Assembly (NCBI GenBank): GCA_964445745.1
Contig: CAYULU010000012.1
Span: forward strand, 1-42,844
From: UBA1443 sp964445745
GTDB taxonomy: Bacteria; Omnitrophota; Omnitrophia; Omnitrophales; Aquincolibacteriaceae
Length of the DNA: 42,844 nucleotides
Reading direction: 5' to 3'
The notes under the pieces are model-generated. The model made no database searches. It was not told where the DNA came from and worked only from the letters and a program-made list of their open reading frames with translations. Shown here one piece after another: positions 34,822 through 42,844 of this stretch. Each line of letters starts with the position of its first letter. The first letter of the stretch is position 1. The translations under genes were made by a program, and so were the position numbers.

Positions 34822-35862
34822 TCATTCGGCAGGCGAATTTCGAACTGAATTCGCAGCTGACGGATTAAGGTATGGTGTCATGGACTCGACAATTTGCGCG
34901 TTAACCTGGGTTGTCACAAGTTCTCCCGCGACTCGAATCGCGTTACGAATCGCGAGGGCTGAAGAAATGCCGTGGCTGATGATAACATTACCGTTAACAC
35001 CCAAAAGAGGGGCGCCACCCGCCTCTTCATAGTTAGTATCCCGCTGAAGGTTCGCAAGCGCCGGTTTCAAAAACCATGCTCCAATCGCCGAAATGGGATT
35101 TTTGTGGAGCTCCCGGCTAACAAGCGATATCGAAGTCTCAAGAACGCTCTCAATCATCTTGAGACAGACGTTTCCGACAAACCCGTCACAGATGATACAG
35201 TCCGCTTTGCCGGTAAAAAAGTCCCGCCCTTCAATATTTCCGATAAAATTAAGCGACGATTCCCGCAAAAGTTTGTAGGCCCCTTTCAACACGTCGGTCC
35301 CTTTAGATTCTTCCTCTCCAATATTAAGGAGACCGATGGAGGGGCGTTTTTTCTTGATGATATTTTTAGCAAAAACATCCGCCATGATTGCGTATTGAAA
35401 AAGTTCATAGGCCGAAGGATTGAGGTTGGCCCCGACATCCAGCGTCACACACATCCCGTGCATGGTGGGAATAGTAATGGCAATGCCTGGCCGTTTAACT
35501 CCGGGAAGCATTCCAAGGTTTAGCAAAGATGCCGCCACCATGGCCCCCGTATTACCGGCAGACATGGCCGCATCCACTTCTTTTTTCTGAAGGAGGTCGA
35601 TACAGATGCTAATCGATGAATTCTTTTTCTTCTTGAGAGCGGCTACGGGCGTTTCGCCCATCCCAACGACTTCGGTGGCTTCCACGATCGTAATCTTGCC
35701 GCCAAGAACCTTATGCTTGTTTAACTCAGATTTCAGGATGTCTTGCGGGCCGACGAGAACGATCTCAAGATGTTTAAAATCGTTGGCGGCCATCACGACC
35801 CCTTCAACGACGACGGACGGGCCGTGGTCTCCTCCCATTCCGTCCACGGCAACTCTAACCAT
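34822..35862 (-). CDS. plsX: Phosphate acyltransferase PlsX
   Basis: 346 aa. VAVDGMGGDHGPSVVVEGV at the N-terminus, SAGNTGAMVAASLLNLG, LLNIGEEESKGTD and CDGFVGNVCLKMIE identify PlsX. It makes acyl-phosphate from acyl-ACP, feeding PlsY. Its ATG overlaps the rpmF stop (TAATG), the classical rpmF-plsX-fab arrangement. It is a peripheral membrane enzyme. Confidence 0.97.
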   Translation of the reverse strand: MVRVAVDGMGGDHGPSVVVEGVVMAANDFKHLEIVLVGPQDILKSELNKHKVLGGKITIVEATEVVGMGETPVAALKKKKNSSISICIDLLQKKEVDAAMSAGNTGAMVAASLLNLGMLPGVKRPGIAITIPTMHGMCVTLDVGANLNPSAYELFQYAIMADVFAKNIIKKKRPSIGLLNIGEEESKGTDVLKGAYKLLRESSLNFIGNIEGRDFFTGKADCIICDGFVGNVCLKMIESVLETSISLVSRELHKNPISAIGAWFLKPALANLQRDTNYEEAGGAPLLGVNGNVIISHGISSALAIRNAIRVAGELVTTQVNAQIVESMTPYLNPSAANSVRNSPAE

Positions 35863-36062
35863 TAGGAAGCCTTTTCCTTGGATTTAACCTTGATCGTTTT
35901 GACCAGCTTCCCTTTATAATAGCCGCAGGCGCGGCAAACCCGGTGCGGAAGGATAAACGCCTTGCACTGAGGGCACTGGGTTGCTGACTTAAGCTTCAGG
36001 GCATCGTTCGCCCGGCGAAGCCTTGTCCGTGTATTCGAATGTCTCCTTTTCGGATTTGCCAT
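35862..36062 (-). CDS. rpmF: 50S ribosomal protein L32
   Basis: 66 aa, basic. MANPKRRHSNTRTR is the family start. Four cysteines, CPQC and CRAC, show the zinc-binding (C+) form. Located between the DUF177 gene and plsX, the usual order. Confidence 0.97.
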   Translation of the reverse strand: MANPKRRHSNTRTRLRRANDALKLKSATQCPQCKAFILPHRVCRACGYYKGKLVKTIKVKSKEKAS

Positions 36063-36063
36063 C

Positions 36064-36531
36064 TTATGACTCCTTTTTCGAATTCAATTTTTTGATAACA
36101 GGAAATGAATGATAACCGGATTGTCGACATTTGCAAGTATTTTCATTAAGATCCGTACCACAAACCGGACACAATCCCTTGCAATTTTCTTTACAAAGAT
36201 AAACGAGAGGACGATCCAAAATCAGCAGTTCACGGACATGATCCAGAGGATCAATAATTTCTTTCCCCTCGGTCTCATAGATCCAGTCGAAATTCTCACA
36301 GAGATGTGTTTGTTTTTCCTTAAGACATCGTCCGCAGGTCTGCAGTAACCGCGTGGTCAATGTCCCTTCAAATCGCAGTGTATTAGAGTTTTTTTCCGCG
36401 AACCCTTTAACTCGGACCGGTTCCGTATATCGAAAATCGGGAAATTCCACCTCGATGCTTTTCGGGTCATACTCGCCCTCGACGGGCACGCGAACGCCTT
36501 CTTTAAAATCAGCAATCAGAAATTTCAACAT
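36064..36531 (-). CDS. DUF177/YceD family protein
   Basis: 155 aa from the ATG at 36531, five bases after the coaD stop; upstream residues in this frame belong to coaD. The C-terminal half contains the family cysteines CGRCLKE, and a CKENCKGLCPVCGTDLNENTC cluster that probably binds zinc, plus LDHVRELLILDRPLVYLC. The family normally precedes rpmF and has been linked to 23S rRNA metabolism in plants and bacteria; the exact role is uncertain. Confidence 0.88.
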   Translation of the reverse strand: MLKFLIADFKEGVRVPVEGEYDPKSIEVEFPDFRYTEPVRVKGFAEKNSNTLRFEGTLTTRLLQTCGRCLKEKQTHLCENFDWIYETEGKEIIDPLDHVRELLILDRPLVYLCKENCKGLCPVCGTDLNENTCKCRQSGYHSFPVIKKLNSKKES

Positions 36532-36535
36532 AAGA

Positions 36536-37021
36536 TTAGCCTTTGAATTTTTCGAGCAGGCGCCGGGCGACAAGCTTCGGCACATATTTTGTGACATCTC
36601 CCTGCAACTGCGCGATCTCCTTCGCGAGCCGGGAGGAAAGAAAAAAATGATTTTCGGACGGCATTAAAAAAACCGTATCAATGTCGGGCGCCAGATGACG
36701 GTTCGTTAGCGCCATTTGAAATTCGTAATCAAAATCCGAAGTAGCTCGAATCCCGCGAATGATGGTCGAGGCTCCCGTTTTTTTTGCAAAATCCACTGTC
36801 AACCCGTCCCAGGATTCCACCGTCACGACAGAATATTTTTTGACGGCGTCCTGGAGAAAATGGATCCGCTCACGGGTCGTGAAAAGCGTTTTTTTTGCTG
36901 CATTTGACGCGACGACCACGACAACGTTTTCAAACAGGGAAAGTGCCCTTTCAATCAGGTCAAGATGACCGAACGTGACGGGATCAAAGCTCCCCGGATA
37001 TATAGCTTTTTGTTTTTTCAT
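36536..37021 (-). CDS. coaD: Phosphopantetheine adenylyltransferase
   Basis: 161 aa from the ATG at 37021 (KKQKAIYPGSFDPVTFGHLD); the frame is open to 37084, but only the later Met gives the family N-terminus. The TxGH nucleotidyl-transfer motif is T16-F-G-H19, and IIRGIRATSDFDYEF and SSRLAKEIAQL are intact. It makes dephospho-CoA. The first 38 bases overlap the end of rsmD. Confidence 0.95.
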   Translation of the reverse strand: MKKQKAIYPGSFDPVTFGHLDLIERALSLFENVVVVVASNAAKKTLFTTRERIHFLQDAVKKYSVVTVESWDGLTVDFAKKTGASTIIRGIRATSDFDYEFQMALTNRHLAPDIDTVFLMPSENHFFLSSRLAKEIAQLQGDVTKYVPKLVARRLLEKFKG

Positions 37022-37583
37022 TAGCGGATTCCAGACGAAACAGGAACGAGAGACTTGCTTGCCCGATCTGTTTGGTTCGAACAAGTTTCAGTTTTTTTAA
37101 TTCTTCATGCGGGATCGACTCATGGTTCGAATGCCCGACCACCACCTGTCCAAACGGCTGGACAAGGTCCATCTCATCAAGCTTGAAAAGTGTCTTGCGC
37201 ACCAATCCTTTGTTGAACGGCGGATCCACGAAAACCAGGGGAAACGCCTGCCCCAGCTTATTGAGCTTGCGAATTCCCGCGAGAACGTCCAGAGAAAGGA
37301 CAACTCCCTGCTTTTCAAGTCCCAGCGATGCCAGATTCCGTTGAATACAGCTTTTCGCCCAGGGCGCTCGATCGACAAAGGTTGCGGAAAGAGCCCCGCG
37401 ACTGAGCGACTCAAGTCCGATGCTTCCCGATCCCGCGTACAGATCAAGAACATGCTTTCCAAACACAAAAGACCCCACAATGTTGAACAGGGTTTCTTTG
37501 GTTCGATCCGTCATGGGTCGAGTGAGCCGGGTTTTCGGAAAATCAATATGCCGTGATTTGAATTTACCTGAGATGATTCGCAT
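36984..37583 (-). CDS. rsmD: 16S rRNA m2G966 methyltransferase
   Basis: 199 aa. MRIISGKFKSRHID, PMTDRTKETLFNIVG, the SAM-binding LDLYAGSGSIGLESLSRGA and the catalytic VDPPFNKG are all characteristic of RsmD. The C-terminus is somewhat long and overlaps coaD. The rsmD-coaD pairing is widely conserved. Confidence 0.94.
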   Translation of the reverse strand: MRIISGKFKSRHIDFPKTRLTRPMTDRTKETLFNIVGSFVFGKHVLDLYAGSGSIGLESLSRGALSATFVDRAPWAKSCIQRNLASLGLEKQGVVLSLDVLAGIRKLNKLGQAFPLVFVDPPFNKGLVRKTLFKLDEMDLVQPFGQVVVGHSNHESIPHEELKKLKLVRTKQIGQASLSFLFRLESANEKTKSYISGEL

Positions 37584-37595
37584 GCGGGCGGTATT

Positions 37596-39680
37596 TTAAT
37601 CGTTTTTGGGGATTTGTTCGAGATATTTTTGTATCCAGTGATTCGGATTCTTCAAAATTGCAAGATCCAGCCCATTGGCCACGGCCACCGCTTTTTCCCT
37701 TGCGGTCACCAACATCGATTCATCCGTTGCAAGATTCGCCACCCGAAAAAACGGGACGCCAGCCTGGCGGGTTCCGAGCAGGTCCCCTTGGCCCCGTAGC
37801 TTCAGGTCTTCTTCTGCAATAAGAAATCCGTCATTTAACTTGGTTAAAAGGCGAAGCCTCTTTTTTCCGTCCTCCGTCGAGGGCTCTCCAAACAAAAAAC
37901 ATTCCGACTCCAGAGTTCCCCGGCCAATCCGACCCCGAAGCTGATGAAGCTGAGCCAACCCAAATCGATCGGCATTTTCTATAATCATGACCGTCGCGTT
38001 CGGCTGATCCACTCCGACCTCGATGACCGACGTCGCCACAAGAGCATGAATTTCTCTCCGGCCAAAAGCCCTCATGATCGCCTCCCGGTCCGATCGATCC
38101 AGTTTGCCGTGGACCAAGCCGACCTTGAACTCAGGAAACACCTCTTTTTGAAGACGTAAATATTCTTTTTTGGCCGCACGCTGATCTGCTTTTTCCGATT
38201 CTTCAATGACGGGAAACACGATATAAGCCTGCTCCCCCTTTGAAAGACGCTGCGCAACGTGGCGAAAAACCTCCGTCTGCTTAGCGCGGGAAATCCAGTA
38301 AGTAGCGATGGGTTTTCGTCCCTTTGGCATTTCACGCATAAGGCTGATATCGAGATCGGCAAAAAGAGTGAGCCCAAGCGTCCTCGGAATCGGCGTCGCA
38401 GTCATGACCAACTGATGCGGGCGCGGCGATCGCTGAAACAGTTGCCCTCGCTGATGCACTCCGAATTTGTGTTGTTCATCAATCGTCACCATTGCAAGGT
38501 TATGAAAAACAACGTCCTCCTGAAGCAGGGCGTGAGTTCCCACCAGCACGGCAAGATCGCCCCGCTTGAGCATGGCGTTAATCCTCCGGCGATCGTCCTC
38601 CCCGACACTTTTAGTGAGAAGTTCGACCGTAATATTCAAAGGAGTTAAAAAACGGGATAGAGTCCGGAAATGCTGTTCAGCCAGAATTTCAGTCGGAACC
38701 AGAAACGCCGACTGAAAGCCGGCCCGGGCCGTGAGAAAGAAAGCAAACGCCGCAACAACCGTTTTCCCCGATCCCACATCCCCCTGCAAAAGGCGGTTCA
38801 TGGGGACCTGGGACCCCACGTCATTTTCGATCTCACGCATGGCACGCTCCTGGCTTCCCGTCAGCTCAAACGGAAGTGCCTTTTTAAATACCTCGAAGCA
38901 CCCAGGCCCCGGGTGAATGACCGGGGATTGAAACTGGGTCCGCAACGTCTTGACCCGGATCAGAAGATTCAAAGTAAAAGAAAAAAAATCGTCAAAAACA
39001 AGTCGCCGTCGCGCCCGAGACTGGTCCTCAAAAGTGCCCGGAAAATGCATGTCGTGAAGAGCCCTGTCCAGCGAGACAAATCCCATGTCATTTCGCAACG
39101 GAGATGGCAGATGATCCACGATCGTTTCATTCAGGTGCTTTTCAATCGCATCTTTCATAATCATCCGGAGGGACCGCTGAAAAAGTCCCTCCGTCAGCGG
39201 ATAAATCGGAACAATTCTGCCGACATGAGCGGAATCCTCATCAGCTCGATCCATGATTTCAAATTCAGGATTAGCCAACTGAAGGCGTCCCTCATAATTC
39301 TCAAGTTTTCCGTAGAGAACGACCCACTGTCCGGCCTCAAAGGTCCGGCGCAAATAAGGCTGGTTAAAAAAAACCGCTCGGAGGGTTCCGGAATCATCGC
39401 CCAAAAGCACCTCGAGAATCGGCATTTTGCGAATCGGTTTAAATTTGACTTCCAGAATCTCACCGCGGCATGTTGCCGGTTCCCCAAGCGGAAAGGATGC
39501 AAGCGAATGAAATCGGGAGCGGTCTTCATAACGTCGGGGAAAAAGGTAAAAAAGTTCTTTGAGGGAATGAATTCCAAGCCGGTGGAATATCTCGGCACGC
39601 CTGGGGCCGATCCCTTTCACATAGCGGATGTCGGATGTCCCCGCGGGATAGTGCGAATGAGATTCTGAAAGAGAGTTCAT
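37596..39680 (-). CDS. recG: ATP-dependent DNA helicase RecG
   Basis: 694 aa from the ATG at 39680, which has GGAG just before it. An upstream TTG at 39713 is rejected because it lies in the loop of the terminator hairpin. An OB-fold wedge domain (about 65-165) is followed by Walker A GDVGSGKT (300-307), DEQH (TIDEQHKFGVHQRG), MTATPIPRTL and the C-terminal RecG element RIGRGTLESECFL...GQGDLLGTRQAG. It remodels stalled forks and branched DNA. Confidence 0.97.
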   Translation of the reverse strand: MNSLSESHSHYPAGTSDIRYVKGIGPRRAEIFHRLGIHSLKELFYLFPRRYEDRSRFHSLASFPLGEPATCRGEILEVKFKPIRKMPILEVLLGDDSGTLRAVFFNQPYLRRTFEAGQWVVLYGKLENYEGRLQLANPEFEIMDRADEDSAHVGRIVPIYPLTEGLFQRSLRMIMKDAIEKHLNETIVDHLPSPLRNDMGFVSLDRALHDMHFPGTFEDQSRARRRLVFDDFFSFTLNLLIRVKTLRTQFQSPVIHPGPGCFEVFKKALPFELTGSQERAMREIENDVGSQVPMNRLLQGDVGSGKTVVAAFAFFLTARAGFQSAFLVPTEILAEQHFRTLSRFLTPLNITVELLTKSVGEDDRRRINAMLKRGDLAVLVGTHALLQEDVVFHNLAMVTIDEQHKFGVHQRGQLFQRSPRPHQLVMTATPIPRTLGLTLFADLDISLMREMPKGRKPIATYWISRAKQTEVFRHVAQRLSKGEQAYIVFPVIEESEKADQRAAKKEYLRLQKEVFPEFKVGLVHGKLDRSDREAIMRAFGRREIHALVATSVIEVGVDQPNATVMIIENADRFGLAQLHQLRGRIGRGTLESECFLFGEPSTEDGKKRLRLLTKLNDGFLIAEEDLKLRGQGDLLGTRQAGVPFFRVANLATDESMLVTAREKAVAVANGLDLAILKNPNHWIQKYLEQIPKND

Positions 39681-39694
39681 TGGCTCCGTAAACC

Positions 39695-39736
39695 AAAAAG
39701 GACAGCCCGGCAAACAACGGCAGGGCTGTCCTTTTG
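39695..39736. terminator. Bidirectional rho-independent terminator after secG
   Basis: AAAAGGACAGCCC (39696-39708) and GGGCTGTCCTTTT (39723-39735) form a perfect 13-bp stem with a 14-base loop. On the minus strand the stem ends in a run of five T, so it terminates the gap-pgk-tpiA-secG unit 13 bases after the secG stop. The A-tract on the other side gives it the same form on the plus strand. Confidence 0.9.
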
Positions 39737-39748
39737 AGAAAAATCTGT

Positions 39749-40219
39749 TTATTTCGTGACGGTGTCGTCCGCCTTTTGAACAGCGTCAGCCAAAAGATTT
39801 TCGGCGGATACCTCAGCCGCATCAAGCGTTTCTTTAACGGCCTTGGTTTCAGCCGCAACCGTTTCCGTGGAAGCAGTCGTCGCTTCCTGAGCGGCAGAAT
39901 CCGATTGTTTGATCTTGTCCAAAGCCTGGCGTATCTGATCAACGTCCAGAGGCGCCTGGTTCGTCTGAGCGTGAAAAAGCGACCGGCTTTTCTGAATTTC
40001 CAGCGCGTTGAGCCCAATGCAGGTCAAGAGAAACAACACGGCACAAACACTGGTCGCTTTGGTGAGAAACGAAGATGCCTTGGTTCCTAGAAGAGACTGG
40101 ACATTTCCTCCGCCAAACGACGCGCCCGTCAGTCCCTGACCGCGTCCGGCCTGAAGAAGAATAACCAGAATCAAAACCAAACACACCACCACGTGCAAAA
40201 TGATCATGACAAGATTCAT
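39749..40219 (-). CDS. secG: Protein-export membrane protein SecG with a long acidic tail
   Basis: 156 aa. Two membrane helices (about 3-22 and 52-73) flank the family loop LLQAGRGQGLTGASFGGGNVQSLLG. SecG is usually 70-110 aa; here an Ala/Glu/Thr-rich tail of about 75 residues follows the second helix (AQEATTASTETVAAETKAVKE). SecG supports SecYE translocation. Its ATG overlaps the tpiA stop (ATGA). The pgk-tpiA-secG order is common. Confidence 0.95.
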   Translation of the reverse strand: MNLVMIILHVVVCLVLILVILLQAGRGQGLTGASFGGGNVQSLLGTKASSFLTKATSVCAVLFLLTCIGLNALEIQKSRSLFHAQTNQAPLDVDQIRQALDKIKQSDSAAQEATTASTETVAAETKAVKETLDAAEVSAENLLADAVQKADDTVTK

Positions 40220-41001
40220 GCGTTCACCCCCGATTCGTGTGCCATCTGCGCTTCCCGAATAATCTGGGCAAATGTTTCTGCCTTGAGCGAGGCGCCCCCC
40301 ACGAGTGCGCCGTCGATATTCGGTTTTTCCATCAGTAATCGCGTATTATCCGGTTTAACACTCCCGCCATAAAGGATCGGCACCTTAACACCCAGTTCTT
40401 TCCCGAAACGCTCGTTCAGGAGGCGGCGAATGTAGGAATGCATCTGTTCCGCTTGGTCCGGGGTCGCCGTCTTTCCGGTTCCAATCGCCCAAACCGGTTC
40501 GTACGCAATGACAACCTTCGAGATATCATCTTTTTCAAGATTTCCGACACATTCGTCAAACTGGGTTTTGACCACATCAAAGTGGGCTTTGGCCTCCCGC
40601 TCTGCAAGTGTTTCCCCAACACAAACAATCGGAACGAGACTGTATTTAAGCGCTGTTTTGACTTTTTCATGAATCAGAATATCGTCTTCCTTGAAGTACT
40701 GCCTCCGCTCGGAATGTCCCAGAATGACAAATCGGCAGCGAACATCTTTCAGCATTGTCGGCGAAATTTCACCCGTAAAGGCCCCTTCTGGTGCAGAATA
40801 CATATTCTGCGCACCCAGCTCAATCGGCGTATCGGTCAGAACTTTTGAAACTTCCGAAAGCGCGATAAACGGAGGGCAGATCACGATTTCAACATTCATC
40901 ACCGGGTGAACGGCGGCTTTCAATGTTTGAACGAGCGTTACGGCTTCTGAAGCCGTCTTGAACATTTTCCAGTTTCCGGCAATTAAAGGTTTTTTCTTCA
41001 T
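40216..41001 (-). CDS. tpiA: Triosephosphate isomerase
   Basis: 261 aa from the ATG at 41001, overlapping the pgk stop (ATGA); six residues further upstream are in frame but belong to pgk. IAGNWKMFK (catalytic Lys), H96 in LGHSERR, E168 in AYEPVWAIGTGKTAT and LYGGSVKPDN complete the active site. It interconverts DHAP and glyceraldehyde-3-phosphate. Confidence 0.97.
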   Translation of the reverse strand: MKKKPLIAGNWKMFKTASEAVTLVQTLKAAVHPVMNVEIVICPPFIALSEVSKVLTDTPIELGAQNMYSAPEGAFTGEISPTMLKDVRCRFVILGHSERRQYFKEDDILIHEKVKTALKYSLVPIVCVGETLAEREAKAHFDVVKTQFDECVGNLEKDDISKVVIAYEPVWAIGTGKTATPDQAEQMHSYIRRLLNERFGKELGVKVPILYGGSVKPDNTRLLMEKPNIDGALVGGASLKAETFAQIIREAQMAHESGVNA

Positions 41002-42296
41002 GAGCAGCTTGAACAGCACCCTTTCTTGGTTGGTTCTTTATCGAGAAGCGCGGCCACCCCCGGAAGTGTCTTTCCTTCCACGAGTTCAAGTGACGCGCCA
41101 CCTCCAGTTGAGATATGAGAAATTTTATCAGCGACTCCCGACTGATTGACCGCCGCGACCGAATCGCCACCGCCAATCACCGTTACACAATCAGGTAGTT
41201 CAGCGATTGCCTGCGCAATCCCCATCGTGCCGGCAGCAAATTTCGGAAACTCAAAAACGCCTACCGGACCGTTCCAGAATACTGTTTTAGCTCCCTGAAG
41301 TGCGCCTTTGAATTTTTCAACCGTCATGGGACCAATATCCATTCCCATCTGGTCCTTTCCGATATTACCGCGCGCGACATGCTTCGGCTCCGCGTCAGCC
41401 GCAAATTCTTTCGTCACAATATGATCGATGGGCAGGTAAAGATAAATATGAGATTCATATGCCTTTTGCAAGATTTTACGCGCCGTATCGATCATGTCTT
41501 CTTCAATCAGAGAATTGCCGATTGAAAGACCTTTGGCCTTCATGAATGTGTAAGCCATTCCACCGCCCACAATAAGCCGATCAACTTTGGAAAGAAGGCT
41601 CTCAAGCACCGCGATCTTTGAAGAAATCTTGGCGCCCCCGATCAAAGCAACGAAAGGTCGGGCTGGATTTTTCACAATCTTTTCCTCAAGATACACCAGT
41701 TCCTTTTCCATCAAAAAACCCGCCACGGCCGGTAAAAATTTTGCCACCGATTCTGTCGAGGCATGCGCCCGATGTGCGGTTCCAAACGCATCATTCACAA
41801 AAAGATCCCCGTACTGAGCAAGGGCCTTTCCCATAATGTCCCGCTCCGCGGGCTCTTTCGCTTTTTCTTCCTTGTGAAACCGGGTGTTTTCTAGCATCAG
41901 GATTCCCCCCGGAGGAATCGCCTTTACCATGGCATCCGTCTCGGGACCCATGCAGGACGGGGCAAGCTTGACTTCCTTGCCGAGCAGTTTCGCAAGTCGC
42001 TCCGCCACCGGAGCCATTTTATGTTTGCTTTCGAGATACTTTGCTTCATCAAACGGTTTCCCGTCTTTCTCCGCTTTCTCTCGTGCCTTCTTTGTATCCT
42101 TTTTAGGATCCCCGAGATGGGACATCAGAACCAGACTTTTCGCACCCTGATCGAGGACATACTTGATGGTGGGTAAAGCGGCCTTGATACGCGTCTCGTC
42201 CTGGACCACGCCGTCTTTCATGGGGACGTTAAAGTCCACCCGCATTAACACACGTTTGCCGCGAATTTCGATGTCCTTGACTGTTTTCTTTTCCAT
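40998..42296 (-). CDS. pgk: Phosphoglycerate kinase
   Basis: 432 aa, slightly above the usual 390-400. RVLMRVDFNVPMKDG, VLMSHLGDPK, FVNDAFGTAHRAHAS, LIGGAKISSK, FWNGPVGVFEF, GGGDSVAAV and HISTGGGASLELVEGKTLPG are all present. Two additions stand out: a Lys-rich insert near residues 65-90 (KKDTKKAREKAEKDGKPFDE), and a C-terminal KKGCCSSCS with three cysteines. It makes ATP from 1,3-bisphosphoglycerate. AAGGA precedes the ATG. Confidence 0.97.
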   Translation of the reverse strand: MEKKTVKDIEIRGKRVLMRVDFNVPMKDGVVQDETRIKAALPTIKYVLDQGAKSLVLMSHLGDPKKDTKKAREKAEKDGKPFDEAKYLESKHKMAPVAERLAKLLGKEVKLAPSCMGPETDAMVKAIPPGGILMLENTRFHKEEKAKEPAERDIMGKALAQYGDLFVNDAFGTAHRAHASTESVAKFLPAVAGFLMEKELVYLEEKIVKNPARPFVALIGGAKISSKIAVLESLLSKVDRLIVGGGMAYTFMKAKGLSIGNSLIEEDMIDTARKILQKAYESHIYLYLPIDHIVTKEFAADAEPKHVARGNIGKDQMGMDIGPMTVEKFKGALQGAKTVFWNGPVGVFEFPKFAAGTMGIAQAIAELPDCVTVIGGGDSVAAVNQSGVADKISHISTGGGASLELVEGKTLPGVAALLDKEPTKKGCCSSCS

Positions 42297-42316
42297 GATG
42301 GTTCCTTGTCAGGTTA

Positions 42317-42356
42317 CAGGGACGGTTCTTGCCGATTCCGCAATGAACCGTCCCTG
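42317..42356. repeat. Perfect inverted repeat between gap and pgk (REP-like hairpin)
   Basis: CAGGGACGGTTC (42317-42328) pairs perfectly with GAACCGTCCCTG (42345-42356); inside, TTGC (42329-42332) pairs with GCAA (42340-42343) across a 7-base loop with one bulged base. No T-tract follows on either strand, so it is not a standard terminator. The GGGACGGTTC word resembles palindromes that I recall as REP/RAYT-associated elements in environmental genomes; that link is from memory. Confidence 0.6.
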
Positions 42357-42364
42357 AGTCCAGT

Positions 42365-42844
42365 TTACTTAACGCCGTCTTTCTTCGCCATAAATCGGAG
42401 AAGATCGATCACACGATTGGAATAGCCCCATTCGTTATCGTACCAGGAAACAAGCTTGAAAAAACGCTTTTCCCCCTTCAGGTTATTCTGAAGCGTCGCG
42501 AGTGAATCATAAATCGAGGAACGGTTGTCGTGAATAAAATCCGTCGACACCAGCTCTTCAGTTGCCACGCCCAGGATGTCCTTCAGGTAACTTTGCGAAG
42601 CCTTCTTCAGAAGAGCGTCAATCTCTTCAATGGAAGTGTCTTTGAGAGTCCGGAAAGTCAGGTCGACGACCGAAACGTTCGGCGTGGAAACGCGGAACGC
42701 CATACCGGTCAGCTTTCCTTTTACGGCAGGTAACACTTCCCCGACCGCCTTAGCCGCACCCGTCGTTGAAGGAATAATATTGATCGCCGCCGCACGACCG
42801 CCGCGCCAATCCTTTTTCGAAGGCCCATCGACCGTTTTTTGTGT
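42365..42844 (-). CDS. gap: Glyceraldehyde-3-phosphate dehydrogenase, type I (C-terminal part; N-terminus off the window)
   Basis: The frame is open from the right edge for 159 codons to a stop at 42365. It begins inside the motif TQKTVDGPSKKDWRGGRAAA, shortly after the catalytic Cys would occur, and continues with IIPSTTGAAKAVGEVLP, MAFRVSTPNVSVVDLT and the C-terminal YDNEWGYSNRVIDLL. The catalytic Cys-Thr and the NAD domain are outside the window. It leads the gap-pgk-tpiA-secG run. Confidence 0.95.
   Translation of the reverse strand, partial: TQKTVDGPSKKDWRGGRAAAINIIPSTTGAAKAVGEVLPAVKGKLTGMAFRVSTPNVSVVDLTFRTLKDTSIEEIDALLKKASQSYLKDILGVATEELVSTDFIHDNRSSIYDSLATLQNNLKGEKRFFKLVSWYDNEWGYSNRVIDLLRFMAKKDGVK

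Noticed and set aside
38670..39668. 332-codon plus-strand open frame opposite recG
   Set aside because: It lies fully antisense to recG, has a very basic, non-family-like composition, and is a shadow of recG codon usage.
39681..39713. Upstream TTG start of recG
   Set aside because: It lies in the loop of the secG terminator hairpin; the ATG at 39680 has a ribosome site.

Overview
The window is a dense bacterial chromosome segment (about 39 protein genes, no RNA gene seen) in which every supported gene lies on the minus strand, so transcription runs from high to low coordinates. Genes are tightly packed, many overlapping by ATGA, GTGA, TTGA or TAATG. No stretch over 300 bases lacks a gene; the largest gaps are 25413-25649 and 8326-8560. 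Gene content is Gram-negative-like and free-living: complete fab genes, a sigma54 two-component system, Bat/MoxR proteins, trp and his biosynthesis. I favour an uncultured bacterium of the Omnitrophota/PVC type, but this rests on gene layout and overall feel, not on a phylogenetic marker. No sign of recent transfer, transposase, phage or CRISPR was seen.

In transcription order (right to left): (1) 42844-39749, lower glycolysis and export: gap (cut by the edge), pgk, tpiA, secG, closed by a strong bidirectional terminator at about 39695-39736; a perfect 12-bp inverted repeat sits between gap and pgk. (2) 39680-25650, housekeeping and envelope: recG, rsmD, coaD, a DUF177 (YceD) protein, rpmF, plsX, fabH, fabD, fabG, acpP, fabF, smc, pgsA, plsY. 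(3) 25645-16191, recA behind a putative sigma70-type promoter and a long leader, then recX, alaS, hisD, hisB, hisH, hisA, a three-helix membrane protein of unknown function, hisF and an unknown 206-aa protein. (4) 16114-8561, a putative promoter overlapped by palindromes, then hisI, trpE, trpG, trpD, trpC, trpF, translationally coupled to a soluble PAS histidine kinase and an NtrC-type sigma54 activator. (5) 8396-1, a perfect -24/-12 (sigma54) promoter, then dnaK, a BatD-like protein with a TTG start, MoxR ATPase, DUF58 protein, a second BatD-like protein, BatA-type VWA protein and a BatB-BatC fusion ending in a polyglutamine run at the window edge.

The most interesting reading is functional: the NtrB/NtrC-like pair sits immediately upstream of a textbook sigma54 promoter that drives dnaK together with a complete MoxR/VWA (Bat) membrane chaperone-like module. 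This suggests an inducible envelope or protein-folding stress operon controlled by a dedicated enhancer-binding protein, rather than by the CIRCE/HrcA or sigma32 circuits usually seen at dnaK. Secondary points are the two unknown proteins embedded in the his cluster, the operator-like palindromes at the hisI-trp promoter, the REP-like hairpin before pgk and a degenerate repeat patch between moxR and the DUF58 gene.
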